64,000 bases of DNA from Caballeronia concitans. Lineage in GTDB: Bacteria; Pseudomonadota; Gammaproteobacteria; Burkholderiales; Burkholderiaceae. Both the position numbers and the translations under genes were made by a program. Below, piece after piece: positions 1-9,281 of the stretch. The notes beneath the pieces were generated by a model that ran no database searches, was not told the DNA's origin, and was given only the letters and a program-made list of their open reading frames with translations. The stretch lies in the NCBI RefSeq assembly GCF_001544615.1, contig NZ_FCNV02000002.1, forward strand, positions 434,001 to 498,000, read 5' to 3'. Position 1 is the first letter of the stretch; every line of letters starts with the position of its first letter.

Positions 1-196
1 CGGCTGGCTGTATATCTCGCAGGGCATCGGCTCGATCTTCGGCGGACCGCTCGCTGCGTTGCTGCATCAACATGCGGGCAGCTGGACGCCGGTGTTCGCA
101 TCGGCGATCACGCTGGACATCGTCACCGCCGTGCTCGCCCTGTTCATGCTGAAGCCGATGCGCGCGCGTTTTCTCGCTGCAAATCGCGGAGCGTGA
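1..196 (+). CDS. MFS transporter, C-terminal fragment (cut by window edge)
   Basis: An open frame enters the window and stops with TGA at 194-196, giving 64 visible residues. They contain a glycine-rich turn (SQGIGSIFGGPLA) and a final hydrophobic helix (ITLDIVTAVLALFML), followed by a short basic tail. This is the usual end of a 12-helix major facilitator, and the glycine-rich stretch resembles the oxalate/formate antiporter subgroup. Its substrate cannot be read from the fragment. It converges on the aldehyde dehydrogenase operon and is separated from it by a hairpin terminator. Confidence 0.7.
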   Translation, partial: GWLYISQGIGSIFGGPLAALLHQHAGSWTPVFASAITLDIVTAVLALFMLKPMRARFLAANRGA

Positions 197-202
197 CTTG
201 AA

Positions 203-237
203 CGGCCGTCCGCACGCTCGTGTCGGACGGCCGGTTT
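203..237. terminator. Bidirectional intrinsic terminator
   Basis: Perfect 10-bp inverted repeat (arms 203-212 and 224-233, loop of 11) followed by GTTT. It sits between the convergent MFS gene and the molybdenum hydroxylase operon. Confidence 0.65.
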
Positions 238-241
238 CACT

Positions 242-2505
242 TCATGCAAACAGCTTGTCCAGCGTGATCGGCAAGTCGCGCACGCGCTTGCCGGTTGCGT
301 GCCAGATTGCGTTGGCGACCGCCGCCGCCACGCCCACCACGCCGATCTCGCCCACGCCCTTCGCGCCGAGCGGATTCACGATGTCGTCGTGCTCATCGAC
401 GAAGATCACGTCGATGTCATGCACATCCGCATTCACCGGCACGTGATACTCGGACAGGTTGTGGTTCATCTGCCGGCCGAGCGTGTGATCGAACTGTCCG
501 TGCTCGTGCAGCGCCATGCTGATGCCCCACACGACGCCGCCCGAGACCTGGCTCGCCGCCGTCTTCGGATTGACGATGCGCCCCGCTGCCACCGCATTCA
601 CCACGCGCGTCACGCGCACCGCGCCGAGCGCTTCGTCCACGCGTGCCTCGACGAAGACCGCCGAATGCGTGCCCATGGAATACGCCTGCTGTTTGTCGTG
701 TGGCGTGACCGTCACCTGAACGTCGAGCGTGTCGAGCCCTGCGCGTTGCATCAGTTCGCGAAGCGGCAAGCGCATGTCGTTGCCATCGCCACAAGTTACG
801 TGATCGCCATCGATACGCACCGCATCAGGATCGGCCTGCGCGAACGCAGGTCCGCCGTGCTCGCGTGCAAGCGCCGTGATCTTCGCGCGCAAGCGCACGC
901 CGGCCGCATGCACCGCGCTGCCGACCGACGACACGGTCCACGAGCCGCCTTCGAGCGGCGCCTTCGAAAGACGGCTATCGCCCAGACGAAACTCGACGGA
1001 TTCAAGCGGCACGCCGAGCGCATCGGCGGCGAGCTGCGTCATAACCGTGTACGTGCCGGTGCCGATATCCGCCGTCGCGCTTCCGACGATCACATGTCCA
1101 TCGGCGCGAATCTCCGCCAGCGCCGATGCTTCGTTTTGCATGGCATCCCATGCGCCGGTGGCCATGCCCCAGCCGATCAGTTCCGTGCCCTCGCGCATGG
1201 ATCGCGGCGCGAGCGGGCGCTTGTCCCAGCCGAAGCGCGCCGCGCCTTCTGCAAAGCACTCGCGCAATGCCTTGCTCGAGAACGGCAGGTTCTTGTTGCC
1301 GTCGCGTTCGGCGTAGTTGATGAGGCGAAGCTGCAACGGATCGATGCCGAGCGATTCGGCGAGTTCATCCATCGCCATTTCGAGCGGGAAAAGACCTTGA
1401 GCCGCGCCGGGCGCGCGCATGTCGGCGGGCGTCGGCACATCGAGCTTGCTGACCTTGTAATCGAGCCGCACGTTGTCGCATGCATAGAGCTGTCCGGCCC
1501 AGTTCACGACGACATCGGTGTAATCCTCATACTGCGATGTCTCCGACACCGCCTCCTGAATCACCGCTTGCAGCTTGCCGTCCTTGTTCGCGGCGAGCGC
1601 GACGCGTTGCAGGCTCATCGGCCGATGCGCGAACGTGAACATCTGCTGGCGCGTCAGCACGACACGCACGGGACGCTTCAGATCGCGCGCGGCCATCACC
1701 GCGAGCGGCAGATGATATTGCGGACGCAGCCCCGATCCGAACGCGCCGCCGACGAACGGTGAGATCACTTCGAGGTCGTCATCCGCGAAGCCGAAGACCG
1801 TCATCAAGTACTTTTTCGTGTTGAGCACGCCCTGCGTTTTCTCGTAGACCGTGAACTTGCCGGACGGCTCGGGAATGACGGTGCAGCCATGCAGCTCCAT
1901 GGGATTGTGATATTCGGCGGCGTCGAATAGCGTTGATCGATCTTCACCGGCGCTGCATTCAGCGCGGCATCCGCATCGCCGCGCGGAGGCGGTGGCGGCT
2001 CGAAGCCGCCCTTCTCCGTCGATGGCACATAAGCATTCACTTCCGCCTCGCGAAAATCCGTGCAATGCGGCGTGCGTTCGTAAGTCACTTCGATGAGCGA
2101 TGCCGCATGACGCGCAAGCTCATGACTCTCCGCGACGACGAGCGCGACGGGCTGCCCGCTATACCATACGCGATCGTCCCATAGCGGACGAAACGGCATG
2201 CCGCCCGGCGCGGACTGGTCCTTGTATGCGTCGTCGAGCAGCGGCATTTCTGGGCGGTTCTCGTGCGTGAGCACCATCAGCACGCCCGGCAGTTCGAGCG
2301 CGCGCGCCGCTTCGATGGATACGATGCGGCCGCTTGCAATGCGGCTCGGCAATGCGAAGCCGTACGTCATGCCATCGGCGAAGAATTCGCCTGCATAGCG
2401 TGCTTCGCCTGTTACCTTCTTCTTGCCGTCGACGCGATTGACGGGCTTGCCGCTCGATTGCGCGGCCTGCGCCGCGATGCGTTCCAGTGCGGTCGTTGAG
2501 TTCAT
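242..2505 (-). pseudogene. paoC: Aldehyde dehydrogenase molybdenum-binding subunit (PaoC/XDH family), frameshifted
   Basis: Large catalytic subunit of a xanthine-oxidase-family molybdenum hydroxylase, normally about 730-760 aa. The N-terminal part (from ATG at 2505, MNSTTALERI) reads in one frame through KIDQRYSTP. The rest (EYHNPMELHG onward, including GGAFGSG, DMRAPGAAQG and the C-terminal GVGE glutamate loop) continues in another frame. Restoring one C/G pair near 1917 gives STPAEYHNPMEL, which fits the family, so a single-base deletion or a sequencing error is the simplest reading. The ATG overlaps the stop of the FAD subunit by four bases. Order 2Fe-2S, FAD, Mo matches E. coli paoABC. 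If the frameshift is real, the enzyme is inactive. Confidence 0.8.
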
Positions 2506-3512
2506 GTCGGATCGTCCTCGCTTGCGGCTAGCTCTTGTCCCGATGCCTGTTCGAAGGCGCGCACGATTGCACGCGCCGCCAGTTCGATCTTGAATGCGTT
2601 GCCGGGACGGCCCTGTGCATCGCGCACGATGGAGGCGGCGAAGTCGCGCACCGTTGCGGCTTCGAGCGGCTTGCCGCGCAGCGCGGCTTCGGCTTGGCGA
2701 TTGCGCCACGGCTTGTGCGCGACGCCGCCCAATGCGCATCGCACGTCGTCGATACGATCGCCGTCGATCTTTAACGCAAGCGCGACGGACACAAGCGCGA
2801 ACGCAAACGATGCCCTGTCGCGCACCTTCACGTACGCGTGATGTTCGGCGAATCCTTCGGCGGGAAGATCGACCGCGACGATGATTTCATCGTCGCGCAG
2901 GTTCGTGTCTTTCTCGGGTGTATCGCCGGGGAGCCGGTGGAAGTCATCGAACGGAATGACGCGATCGCCTTGATCGCTGCTCACGCGGACATCGGCATCG
3001 AGCGCGGCGAGCGCCACGCACATGTCGGACGGATGCACGGCGATGCAATGTTCGCTTGCGCCGAGGATCGCGTGAATGCGATTGACGCCGTTCAGTGCGC
3101 CGCAGCCCGTGCCGGGATCGCGTTTATTGCAGGGCGTCGCGGTGTCGTAGAAGTAGTGGCAGCGCGTGCGTTGCAGCATGTTGCCGCCGACGGTCGCGAC
3201 GTTGCGTATTTGTGCGGATGCGCCCGCGAGTATCGCTTTCGAGAGCAGCGGATAGCGCGATTGAATGCGTTGGTCGTAGGCGACTGCGCTGTTGGTCGCG
3301 AGTGCGCCGATGCGCAGGCCGCCGTTGGCGTTGTCGTCGATGGCCTTCATCGGCAGACGGCGGATATCGACGAGCCGCTCGGGCCGCGCGACGCCTTCCT
3401 TGATGAGATCGACGAGGTTCGTGCCGCCTGCGAGGAACGCTGCGGCGGGTGCGTCGTGCGCTTGGAGCGCGGACGTGATGTCGTTTGCGCGCGTGTAGGA
3501 GAAGCGGTTCAT
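2502..3512 (-). CDS. paoB: Aldehyde dehydrogenase FAD-binding subunit (PaoB-like)
   Basis: A 336-aa medium subunit of a molybdenum hydroxylase. The N-terminal FAD-binding half has AGGTNLVDLIKEG and VATVGGNMLQ. It is followed by a cysteine-rich insertion (RTRCHYFYDTATPCNKR, then DPGTGCGA and EHCIA), which in PaoB and 4-hydroxybenzoyl-CoA reductases ligates an extra 4Fe-4S cluster. The C-terminal CO-dehydrogenase flavoprotein domain ends in a glutamate/aspartate-rich tail. The start ATG overlaps the upstream 2Fe-2S gene stop in an ATGA arrangement, and its own stop overlaps the downstream subunit the same way. This indicates translational coupling. The role is electron transfer between the Fe-S subunit and the molybdenum centre. 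Confidence 0.9.
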   Translation of the reverse strand: MNRFSYTRANDITSALQAHDAPAAAFLAGGTNLVDLIKEGVARPERLVDIRRLPMKAIDDNANGGLRIGALATNSAVAYDQRIQSRYPLLSKAILAGASAQIRNVATVGGNMLQRTRCHYFYDTATPCNKRDPGTGCGALNGVNRIHAILGASEHCIAVHPSDMCVALAALDADVRVSSDQGDRVIPFDDFHRLPGDTPEKDTNLRDDEIIVAVDLPAEGFAEHHAYVKVRDRASFAFALVSVALALKIDGDRIDDVRCALGGVAHKPWRNRQAEAALRGKPLEAATVRDFAASIVRDAQGRPGNAFKIELAARAIVRAFEQASGQELAASEDDPT

Positions 3513-4042
3513 GGCTGGCCCTTCCGGTCGTTCTTTTGCGCGACGTGCAGGATGGCTTGCACGATGTTGGGATACGCGCCGCAGCGGCATAGGTTGCCGC
3601 TCATGGCTTCGCGGATATCGGCGGCATCGTGTGCGTGGCCTTCGTTCATCATGCCGACGGCGGCGCATATCTGGCCTGGCGTGCAGTAGCCGCACTGGAA
3701 GGCGTCGTGATCGATGAACGATTGCTGCATCGGATGCAGGGTGTCGCCGTCGGCGAGACCTTCGATCGTCGTGATCGATGAGCCGTCGTAGGACACGGCG
3801 AGCGCGAGACATGTGTTGATGCGCTGGCCGTCGACGAGCGCGGTGCACGCGCCGCATTGTCCGTGGTCGCAGCCTTTTTTCGTGCCGGTGAGTTGACAAT
3901 GCTCGCGCAGGAGATCGAGCAAGGTTGTCCAGGGTTCGATGTCGAAGGTTTGCGTTTGATCGTTGATGGCTAGCGTGCAGGTCACGCGCTGCACGTCGGG
4001 CGCTTTTGTGTCGAGCGCCGTGGGTTCAGTGTCGGAGGTCAT
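3509..4042 (-). CDS. paoA: Aldehyde dehydrogenase 2Fe-2S subunit (PaoA-like)
   Basis: A 177-aa small subunit carrying two 2Fe-2S clusters. The plant-ferredoxin-type site is GCDHGQCGACT with a later TCLAL cysteine. The all-helical second site has CGYCTPGQ and GNLCRCGAYP. The start at 4042 is preceded by a purine-rich GAGAGA ribosome site. Unlike E. coli PaoA, no clear Tat leader is visible, so this enzyme may be cytoplasmic. It is the first gene of the three-gene operon, whose promoter must lie in the repeat-bearing region upstream. Confidence 0.9.
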   Translation of the reverse strand: MTSDTEPTALDTKAPDVQRVTCTLAINDQTQTFDIEPWTTLLDLLREHCQLTGTKKGCDHGQCGACTALVDGQRINTCLALAVSYDGSSITTIEGLADGDTLHPMQQSFIDHDAFQCGYCTPGQICAAVGMMNEGHAHDAADIREAMSGNLCRCGAYPNIVQAILHVAQKNDRKGQP

Positions 4043-4150
4043 GGGATTCTCTCTGTTCGGACTGAGCGTGCTCAGCATGCTCCATGCCTTGGGCGCGCTC
4101 CGCTTCTGTCGCTGGTTTTTTCTTCGTGCCGTGCGCTTTTGCTTGACTTG

Positions 4151-4359
4151 TTTTCGTGTCGGTCTATTAGTGCGCCCCTCCCCGGGGCGGGGGTCACTTT
4201 CTTTGCTGCTGCAAAGAAAGTAACCAAAGAAAGCAGCTTTTCGCCCGCTGTGCTGATTGACGGTGCACTCCGTAGAAACACGTTGGCACTCAGCTTGAAC
4301 CAACCCTGAATCACCTTCCACGCCCACTGAGCGCCACCCCATGCGAGCCCCCGGGCTCG
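4151..4359 (+). repeat. Dispersed repeat, copy 1 (inverted partner at 4494-4704)
   Basis: About 209 bases running from TTTTCGTGTCGGTCTATT to GAGCCCCCGGGCTCG. It matches, in reverse orientation, the segment at 4494-4704 along almost its full length. Nested inside are smaller dyads: CTTTCTTTGC/GCAAAGAAAG and a CCCCTCCCCGGGG core. The style is that of non-coding repeats scattered through Burkholderia-type genomes. It lies just upstream of the paoABC operon. Confidence 0.85.
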
Positions 4360-4493
4360 TTAACACCAACGCACCTTTTCCCTCCACGCGCCTTCCTTGC
4401 ACTAGCAAGTCAACGCTCATGTCATAAGAGCGTCGTCGTGAATTCACGGAGATGATTGATGGCGCGAGAGCGAGTGAGTCCAGTTGGTTTTGT

Positions 4494-4704
4494 CGAGCCC
4501 GGGGGCTCGCATGGGGTGGCGCTCAGTGGGCGCGGAAGGTGATTCAAGGCTGATTCAAGCTGAGTGCCAATCTTGTTCTACGGAGTGACCAGACAGTCAG
4601 TGCTTCGGGCCAGAAAAGCTGCTTTCTTTGGTTACTTTCTTTGCAGCAGCAAAGAAAGTGACCCCTGCCCCGGGGAGGGGCGAGCCAATAGACCGACACG
4701 AAAA
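4494..4704 (-). repeat. Dispersed repeat, copy 2 (inverted)
   Basis: Reverse-oriented second copy of the repeat at 4151-4359, separated from it by 134 bases. The outer ends (CGAGCCCGGGGGCTCG and CGACACGAAAA) and the CTTTGCAGCAGCAAAG core are conserved. A variable block of about 40 bases in the middle differs. The copy ends ten bases before the AraC-type gene stop, so transcripts reading through could fold into a very long hairpin. Confidence 0.85.
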
Positions 4705-4714
4705 TTAGAAGGAG

Positions 4715-5770
4715 TTATCGCTGAGCGAGCAGAACCCTATCGTCGACCGCAAGATGCGCACGAGCATCGTCAGAACCCGGCACATGTCCCTCAGAACCCC
4801 GGCGGCTACGCCGCCATCCCGCCGGCGGCATCCCGAACTCCCGCTTGAAAGCGCGATTGAACGCCGCCTCCGATTCGTACCCCACCTGTTCCGCGACAGC
4901 GGCAATCGACATCGTCCCATGCCGCAACTCCTGCGCCGCAATCTGCAATCGCCAACGCGCGAGATACTGCATCGGCGGTTGTCCAAGCAACTGCGTAAAG
5001 CGCTGCGCCAATCCCGATCGCGACAAACCCACTTCGCGCGCCAGCTCATCCACCGTCCAGTCATGCGCCGGACGCGCATGCAGCATCGCAAGCGCACGGC
5101 CCACGAAACGATCGCCCACGCCCGCAAGCCATCCCTTGCGTTCCGCCGGCAACGCATCGATGCAACGCCGCACCGCCTCCACGAACAGCAGCTCCGATAA
5201 ACGCGCCAGCACGATCGCACTGCCCACACGCCACTCGGCCGCCTCGACCGCTGCAAGACTCAACGACGATTCGAGCCACGCCGAACGCGGATCATTACGC
5301 ATATCCACCTTGAAAAGACGCGGCAGCACCGATAACACCGGATTGCTCAATGTATCGTCGCTCGCAAGAAAGCCGCAGATCACGCGCGTGCGCGGCTCGC
5401 CACCGCCACCGTAACTCAGCTTCATCACGTCGCCCGGCGTGGTCTTGAGATAGTGCGCCATCATCTCGTCAGCAGGCGCAGGCGCGATCTCCAATGAACT
5501 GCCCATCAAATGAGGCTCGCCCTGCGGCACCACCAGCAATTCACCGGCATCGACACGGATCGCCGAAGCAGGATCGTCGATAAGACGCGCCATGCAGCTT
5601 CCTTCCGTGATGAGGTGATACGACACGATGCGCTCCGCACGCGGCAGAAACGTCGCGCTCAATTCCTGCGATGCCTGGCCCACGACACACCACGGCGCTG
5701 TGAAGTCGCCGTTTAGATACACCGCCCCGCTCAAGCGCACGAGACGAAGAACGTTCGATAACGCATCCAT
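4715..5770 (-). CDS. AraC-family transcriptional regulator with N-terminal cupin domain
   Basis: A 351-aa regulator. The N-terminal half (MDALSNVLRLVRLSGAVYL, FTAPWCV, SYHLITEGSC, GELLVVPQGEPH) is the cupin_6-type ligand domain. The C-terminal third has the two helix-turn-helix units of AraC proteins (WTVDELAREVGLSRSGLAQRF and VAEQVGYESEAAFNRAFKRE). I chose the MDALS start because this family begins there; an ATG five codons upstream is possible. It is divergent from the GFA-fold gene at 5901, a common local-control arrangement. The ligand is unknown. Confidence 0.88.
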   Translation of the reverse strand: MDALSNVLRLVRLSGAVYLNGDFTAPWCVVGQASQELSATFLPRAERIVSYHLITEGSCMARLIDDPASAIRVDAGELLVVPQGEPHLMGSSLEIAPAPADEMMAHYLKTTPGDVMKLSYGGGGEPRTRVICGFLASDDTLSNPVLSVLPRLFKVDMRNDPRSAWLESSLSLAAVEAAEWRVGSAIVLARLSELLFVEAVRRCIDALPAERKGWLAGVGDRFVGRALAMLHARPAHDWTVDELAREVGLSRSGLAQRFTQLLGQPPMQYLARWRLQIAAQELRHGTMSIAAVAEQVGYESEAAFNRAFKREFGMPPAGWRRSRRGSEGHVPGSDDARAHLAVDDRVLLAQR

Positions 5771-5900
5771 GGTGCCGGCCCGCAAATTTGGCGTCCTTCA
5801 CAAAATTTCTGGACGCACGGTCATTCATTGATCCGCCTTGCGTGCCGATACTAGCACTCACGCACAGTCCCAACAACGCACGCGCCGACGGGAGACCGAC

Positions 5901-6239
5901 ATGAATCACGCAGACGTTTATCGCGGTCAATGCCTCTGCGGCGCAGTGCTTTTCACGTTGAACGGAGAGCCTGCCGGCATCGGCTATGACCGGCGCGAAT
6001 GCCCCGTCAACGCATTCGGACTATGGAAGCAGCAAGCGCTGCACATCGTGCGCGGCGCGAATGACATCGGCGCTTACAACACCTCGCCGCATGGCTCGCG
6101 TCATTGGTGCAAATGGTGCGGCGGCTATCTGTACACGGAGCATCCGAGGCTCGGACTCGTCGATGTCCACGCGTCCATCCTCGAATGCTTCGCGCATGAA
6201 GGCATGAACGATCTTCGCATCAGCCATCGTTCTTCTTGA
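5901..6239 (+). CDS. GFA-fold (CENP-V/GFA) zinc-binding protein
   Basis: A 112-aa protein with YRGQCLCGAVLFTL near the N-terminus and HWCKWCGGYLY later. These are the paired cysteine sites of the glutathione-dependent formaldehyde-activating (GFA) fold. The middle zinc cysteine cluster (usually CSxCR) is replaced by RRECPVN, so catalytic zinc binding may be altered and activity as a glutathione adduct enzyme is doubtful. It is transcribed away from the AraC regulator, which probably controls it. Confidence 0.75.
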   Translation: MNHADVYRGQCLCGAVLFTLNGEPAGIGYDRRECPVNAFGLWKQQALHIVRGANDIGAYNTSPHGSRHWCKWCGGYLYTEHPRLGLVDVHASILECFAHEGMNDLRISHRSS

Positions 6240-6350
6240 CTCATTCGCGATGAGCCCGTTCGCCGCGCGGGCCGTTCGCATCGCAGTGTCGCGGCGCCCA
6301 TGAACGTGCACCGTTGCCGTTCGCTCAACGTCCGCTATCAGGAGTGTGTC

Positions 6351-7184
6351 ATGTCCGCTGTCGATTCCGCCCTCTCGCCCGCCATCGATCTCGCCGCCGT
6401 CAAGGTCCGCCAGCAAGCCGCCTGGTCGACGGGCAACTACGCCGTCGTCGGCACGACGTTGCAGATCGTCGGTGAAAGCCTTTGCGAAGCGCTCGATCTG
6501 CGCGCGGGCAGCCGCGTGCTCGATGTCGCAGCGGGCAACGGCAACGCGACACTCGCCGCCGCGCGCCGCTGGTGCGATGTGACATCCACCGACTACGTGC
6601 CCTCGCTGCTCGACGCGGGACGCGCACGCGCCGACGCCGAAGGTCTCGCCGTGCAGTTCCAGGAAGCGGACGCCGAAGCGCTGCCGTTCGCGGATGCATC
6701 GTTCGACGTGGTGCTCTCCACCTTCGGCGTCATGTTCACGCCCAATCAGCAGCAAGCCGCCGACGAACTCGCGCGCGTTTGCAAGCGCGGCGGCAAGATC
6801 GGCCTCGCGAACTGGACGCCCGAGAGTTTCATCGGCCAGGTGTTCAGGACGATAGGCAAATACATGCCGCCCGCGCCGGGCATGATGTCGCCCGCACTGT
6901 GGGGCACGAAGGCGCGGATCGAGGAACTGTTCGGCGATCGCGCGAGCAGCATCGCCGCGATGCGCCGCGAGTTCGTGTTCCGCTATCGTTCGGCCGCGCA
7001 TTTCATGGACGTTTTTCGCACCTACTACGGGCCGATGAACAAGGCATTCGCCGCGCTCGAAGGCGAGCGCCAGGCCGCTTTCATCGACGACCTGATGACG
7101 TTGATCGAGAGCCGCAACCGGTCGGGCGACGCGACGCTCGTGCTGCCGAGCGAGTACCTCGAAATCGTCGTGGAGCGATCGTGA
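6351..7184 (+). CDS. Class I SAM-dependent methyltransferase
   Basis: A 277-aa methyltransferase. Motif I is VLDVAAGNGNATLAAA, with an acidic residue at the end of strand 2 (TSTDYVPSLLDAGRARA). The DAEALPFADASFDVVLSTFG segment is the usual post-II/motif IV region of UbiE-type enzymes. The C-terminal half is a helical cap likely to set substrate choice, which I cannot infer. The start at 6351 follows a clear AGGAGTG ribosome site; an in-frame ATG at 6300 lacks one. Confidence 0.85.
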   Translation: MSAVDSALSPAIDLAAVKVRQQAAWSTGNYAVVGTTLQIVGESLCEALDLRAGSRVLDVAAGNGNATLAAARRWCDVTSTDYVPSLLDAGRARADAEGLAVQFQEADAEALPFADASFDVVLSTFGVMFTPNQQQAADELARVCKRGGKIGLANWTPESFIGQVFRTIGKYMPPAPGMMSPALWGTKARIEELFGDRASSIAAMRREFVFRYRSAAHFMDVFRTYYGPMNKAFAALEGERQAAFIDDLMTLIESRNRSGDATLVLPSEYLEIVVERS

Positions 7185-7872
7185 ACACGCTCCAACGCCT
7201 GGTCGCGACCTACCCCGACTGCGCGCTTCGCCTGTGGTCGTCGGCTTGCCTGTTTCGCCTTCGATACGGTTCGGGTTTGCTCGCGCTGCCGCTGTGCTCG
7301 TCGGTATGTTTCTTCGGCTTGCGCCTCGTTCTCTCGGCGGTGGGCGTTTCGGTTTAGCGCGTTGATTCATTGATAAACGGGCTTCGCTAAGTTCGCGTGC
7401 AACGCGAAGCCCGGCAAAAAAAGACCTTCTCGAAATGCGACTCTATTCATCATTTAATCAGATTAAATGATTATTATCGTATCAATTAAGGAAATAATTG
7501 CTAATGGGGATCGGTAATGTATGCGCATTACGGTCATAAATCACCGAGGGATTACCCGGCATAGCCGTCGAGCGCAACCGCCAAAATTTTTTTTTCATTC
7601 ATTTGTCTGTCCAGACACGCAGTAATTGCCGCGCAAACGTTGACCGTTACATACCGTTACGGGTTTTTTCATACGGTAAGAAGTGGTGAGCGTTTAACAT
7701 GCTCTTCGTTCGGCCGGTAAAACCGACTGACACACGCGTCCATCAATCAGCGGCGCATTGGCTGATTCGCCTTTCCTCTCCCTGCGGTTTAAATCGTGGG
7801 TCCCACTCAACCGGGCACTCGGGGAAACCTTTTTTCGGCGATCAGGAACGGCAGACGTTTATTCAATTCCCA
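7185..7872. other. Long non-coding region with AT-rich dyads upstream of a lipoprotein gene
   Basis: No convincing gene. It contains a perfect 10-bp inverted repeat (CGGGCTTCGC at 7378-7387, GCGAAGCCCG at 7404-7413). There is an AT-rich palindrome ATCATTTAAT-CAG-ATTAAATGAT (7449-7471) and a smaller dyad CAATTA-N7-TAATTG beside it. A T9 tract lies near 7590, and two ACCGTTAC copies lie near 7640-7660. The AT content contrasts strongly with the surrounding DNA. It probably holds the promoter and regulatory sites of the gene at 7873. Confidence 0.6.
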
Positions 7873-9219
7873 ATGAAGAAAAAACATTTCATCGTTTACT
7901 CGGCTTTCGCAAGTTCCTTAATCCTCTCCGCATGCGGCGGCGGCGCAGACAACGCCCCGTCCAGCGTCAACAACAGTGCGACCGATCCCGCCGCGGTGGC
8001 CAATGCCGCCACGAAGCCGCCGTCGGCAAACGGCACGACGATTCCGTCCGGCACGTCGATCGTCGATTCCTCCGGCGCGACCTGGACCGTGACCAACGGC
8101 GTGATCTATCGCGCGGGTCAGAAGGCTGGTTTCTCGGCCTCCGTCACGCTGTTGCTGTGGTACGGCGGCAAGATCTATCAGCAGAACGTGAACAAGCTGT
8201 GGTGGGTGTGGGCGAACAACACGTGGGCCGTCTCGAGCGATCCGCGCTCGACGACCGCCGCTGCCTCGACCTCGAAGCCCATTCCGTTCTTCGGCGTCAA
8301 CGCGCATTACATCCAGGGCGGCGTCTATTCGTCGATCCCGCTCGCCACGCAGTCGGCGTCGATGGTTGACCTCGGCCTCACGAACGTGCGTCAGGACGTG
8401 TACAGCAACGCGCAGATCGACATCCTCGCGAACCAGGTCATGCCTAACGTCGGCACGAAGGTCAACGTGATGCCGCTCGTCATTCCGCATCCGTGGATGG
8501 ACCCGTCGCTGAACGGCCGCACTCCGACTGAACAGTCGGCGTACACCTACGCCTACAACATGGCGGCGTATGCGGCGACGAAGTTCAAGGGCGTGCCGGT
8601 CGTGGAATTCGGTAACGAATACGATATCGACAACCACAACCGCCCGGTCGCGAACGACGGCGTGAACGTCTCCGACTACGACAACACCACGTGGCCGATC
8701 TGGCGCGGCACGATGCGCGGCTCGTACGACGGCTGGCGCTCGGTCGACAAGACCGGCCAGACGAAGATCATCAACACGGCATCGACCGGCTTCCTCTATC
8801 TCGGCTGGTACAAGGGCATGCTGACGGGCACGCAGCCGGACGGCTCGACGGGTCACCCCAAGGTGCAGACGGACATCATCCAGTTGCACTGGTACTCGGA
8901 CGGTCTCGATCCCGAGAACACGTGGGGCAAGGACGGCACGAACTACAACGTGCTCAAGATCTTGCACGACGCGTATAACCTGCCGATCATGTTCACGGAA
9001 ATCGGCATCAACGCGGACTACACGACGTCCATGGCGCAGGCGTATATCGCGAAGACGATTCCGGAGCTCTATGCGGCCCGCAGCACGTATAACGTGATCG
9101 GCTTCAACTGGTACGAGCTTTACGATGATCCTAGCGGAACGTACGGTATCCTGACGAATGGCGGCGGAACGAAGCCTGTCTATTCGGCGATCAAGTCGGC
9201 AGTGGCGGCATCGCACTAA
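7873..9219 (+). CDS. Secreted glycoside-hydrolase-like lipoprotein
   Basis: A 448-aa lipoprotein: basic start MKKKHF, hydrophobic helix, and lipobox LILSACGGG. After a Ser/Ala/Pro linker comes a repeat-like module (SIVDSSGATWTVTNGVIYR ... LLLWYGGKIYQQN ... WWVWANNTWAVSSDP) seen in other Burkholderia-type surface proteins. The C-terminal domain, from FFGVNAHYIQGG, looks like a TIM-barrel glycosidase core. GNEYD is the likely acid/base glutamate site and MFTEIGI the likely nucleophile strand. I infer a polysaccharide-active enzyme on the outer membrane or exported; the substrate is unknown. A strong terminator follows it. Confidence 0.7.
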   Translation: MKKKHFIVYSAFASSLILSACGGGADNAPSSVNNSATDPAAVANAATKPPSANGTTIPSGTSIVDSSGATWTVTNGVIYRAGQKAGFSASVTLLLWYGGKIYQQNVNKLWWVWANNTWAVSSDPRSTTAAASTSKPIPFFGVNAHYIQGGVYSSIPLATQSASMVDLGLTNVRQDVYSNAQIDILANQVMPNVGTKVNVMPLVIPHPWMDPSLNGRTPTEQSAYTYAYNMAAYAATKFKGVPVVEFGNEYDIDNHNRPVANDGVNVSDYDNTTWPIWRGTMRGSYDGWRSVDKTGQTKIINTASTGFLYLGWYKGMLTGTQPDGSTGHPKVQTDIIQLHWYSDGLDPENTWGKDGTNYNVLKILHDAYNLPIMFTEIGINADYTTSMAQAYIAKTIPELYAARSTYNVIGFNWYELYDDPSGTYGILTNGGGTKPVYSAIKSAVAASH

Positions 9220-9250
9220 GGTTTTGAGTTGTTAGCTTAAGGTGTATCAG

Positions 9251-9281
9251 GCGGAACGCGATTGCGTTCCGCTTTTTTTTT
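9251..9281 (+). terminator. Intrinsic terminator
   Basis: Perfect hairpin GCGGAACGC-GATT-GCGTTCCGC followed by nine T residues, directly after the glycosidase-like lipoprotein gene. Confidence 0.9.

Noticed and set aside
299-1762. A 487-codon open frame on the plus strand
   Set aside because: Arg/His-rich translation antisense to the molybdenum subunit; a GC-skewed shadow with no recognisable domain.
7181-7357. Possible 58-codon hydrophobic ORF after the methyltransferase
   Set aside because: Overlaps the methyltransferase stop, has no ribosome site, and composition looks random (Leu/Ser/Cys repeats).
7378-7413. Perfect 10-bp inverted repeat as a terminator
   Set aside because: It is followed by A residues rather than T residues on the plus strand, and the minus strand has no gene ending there. 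Kept only as a dyad.
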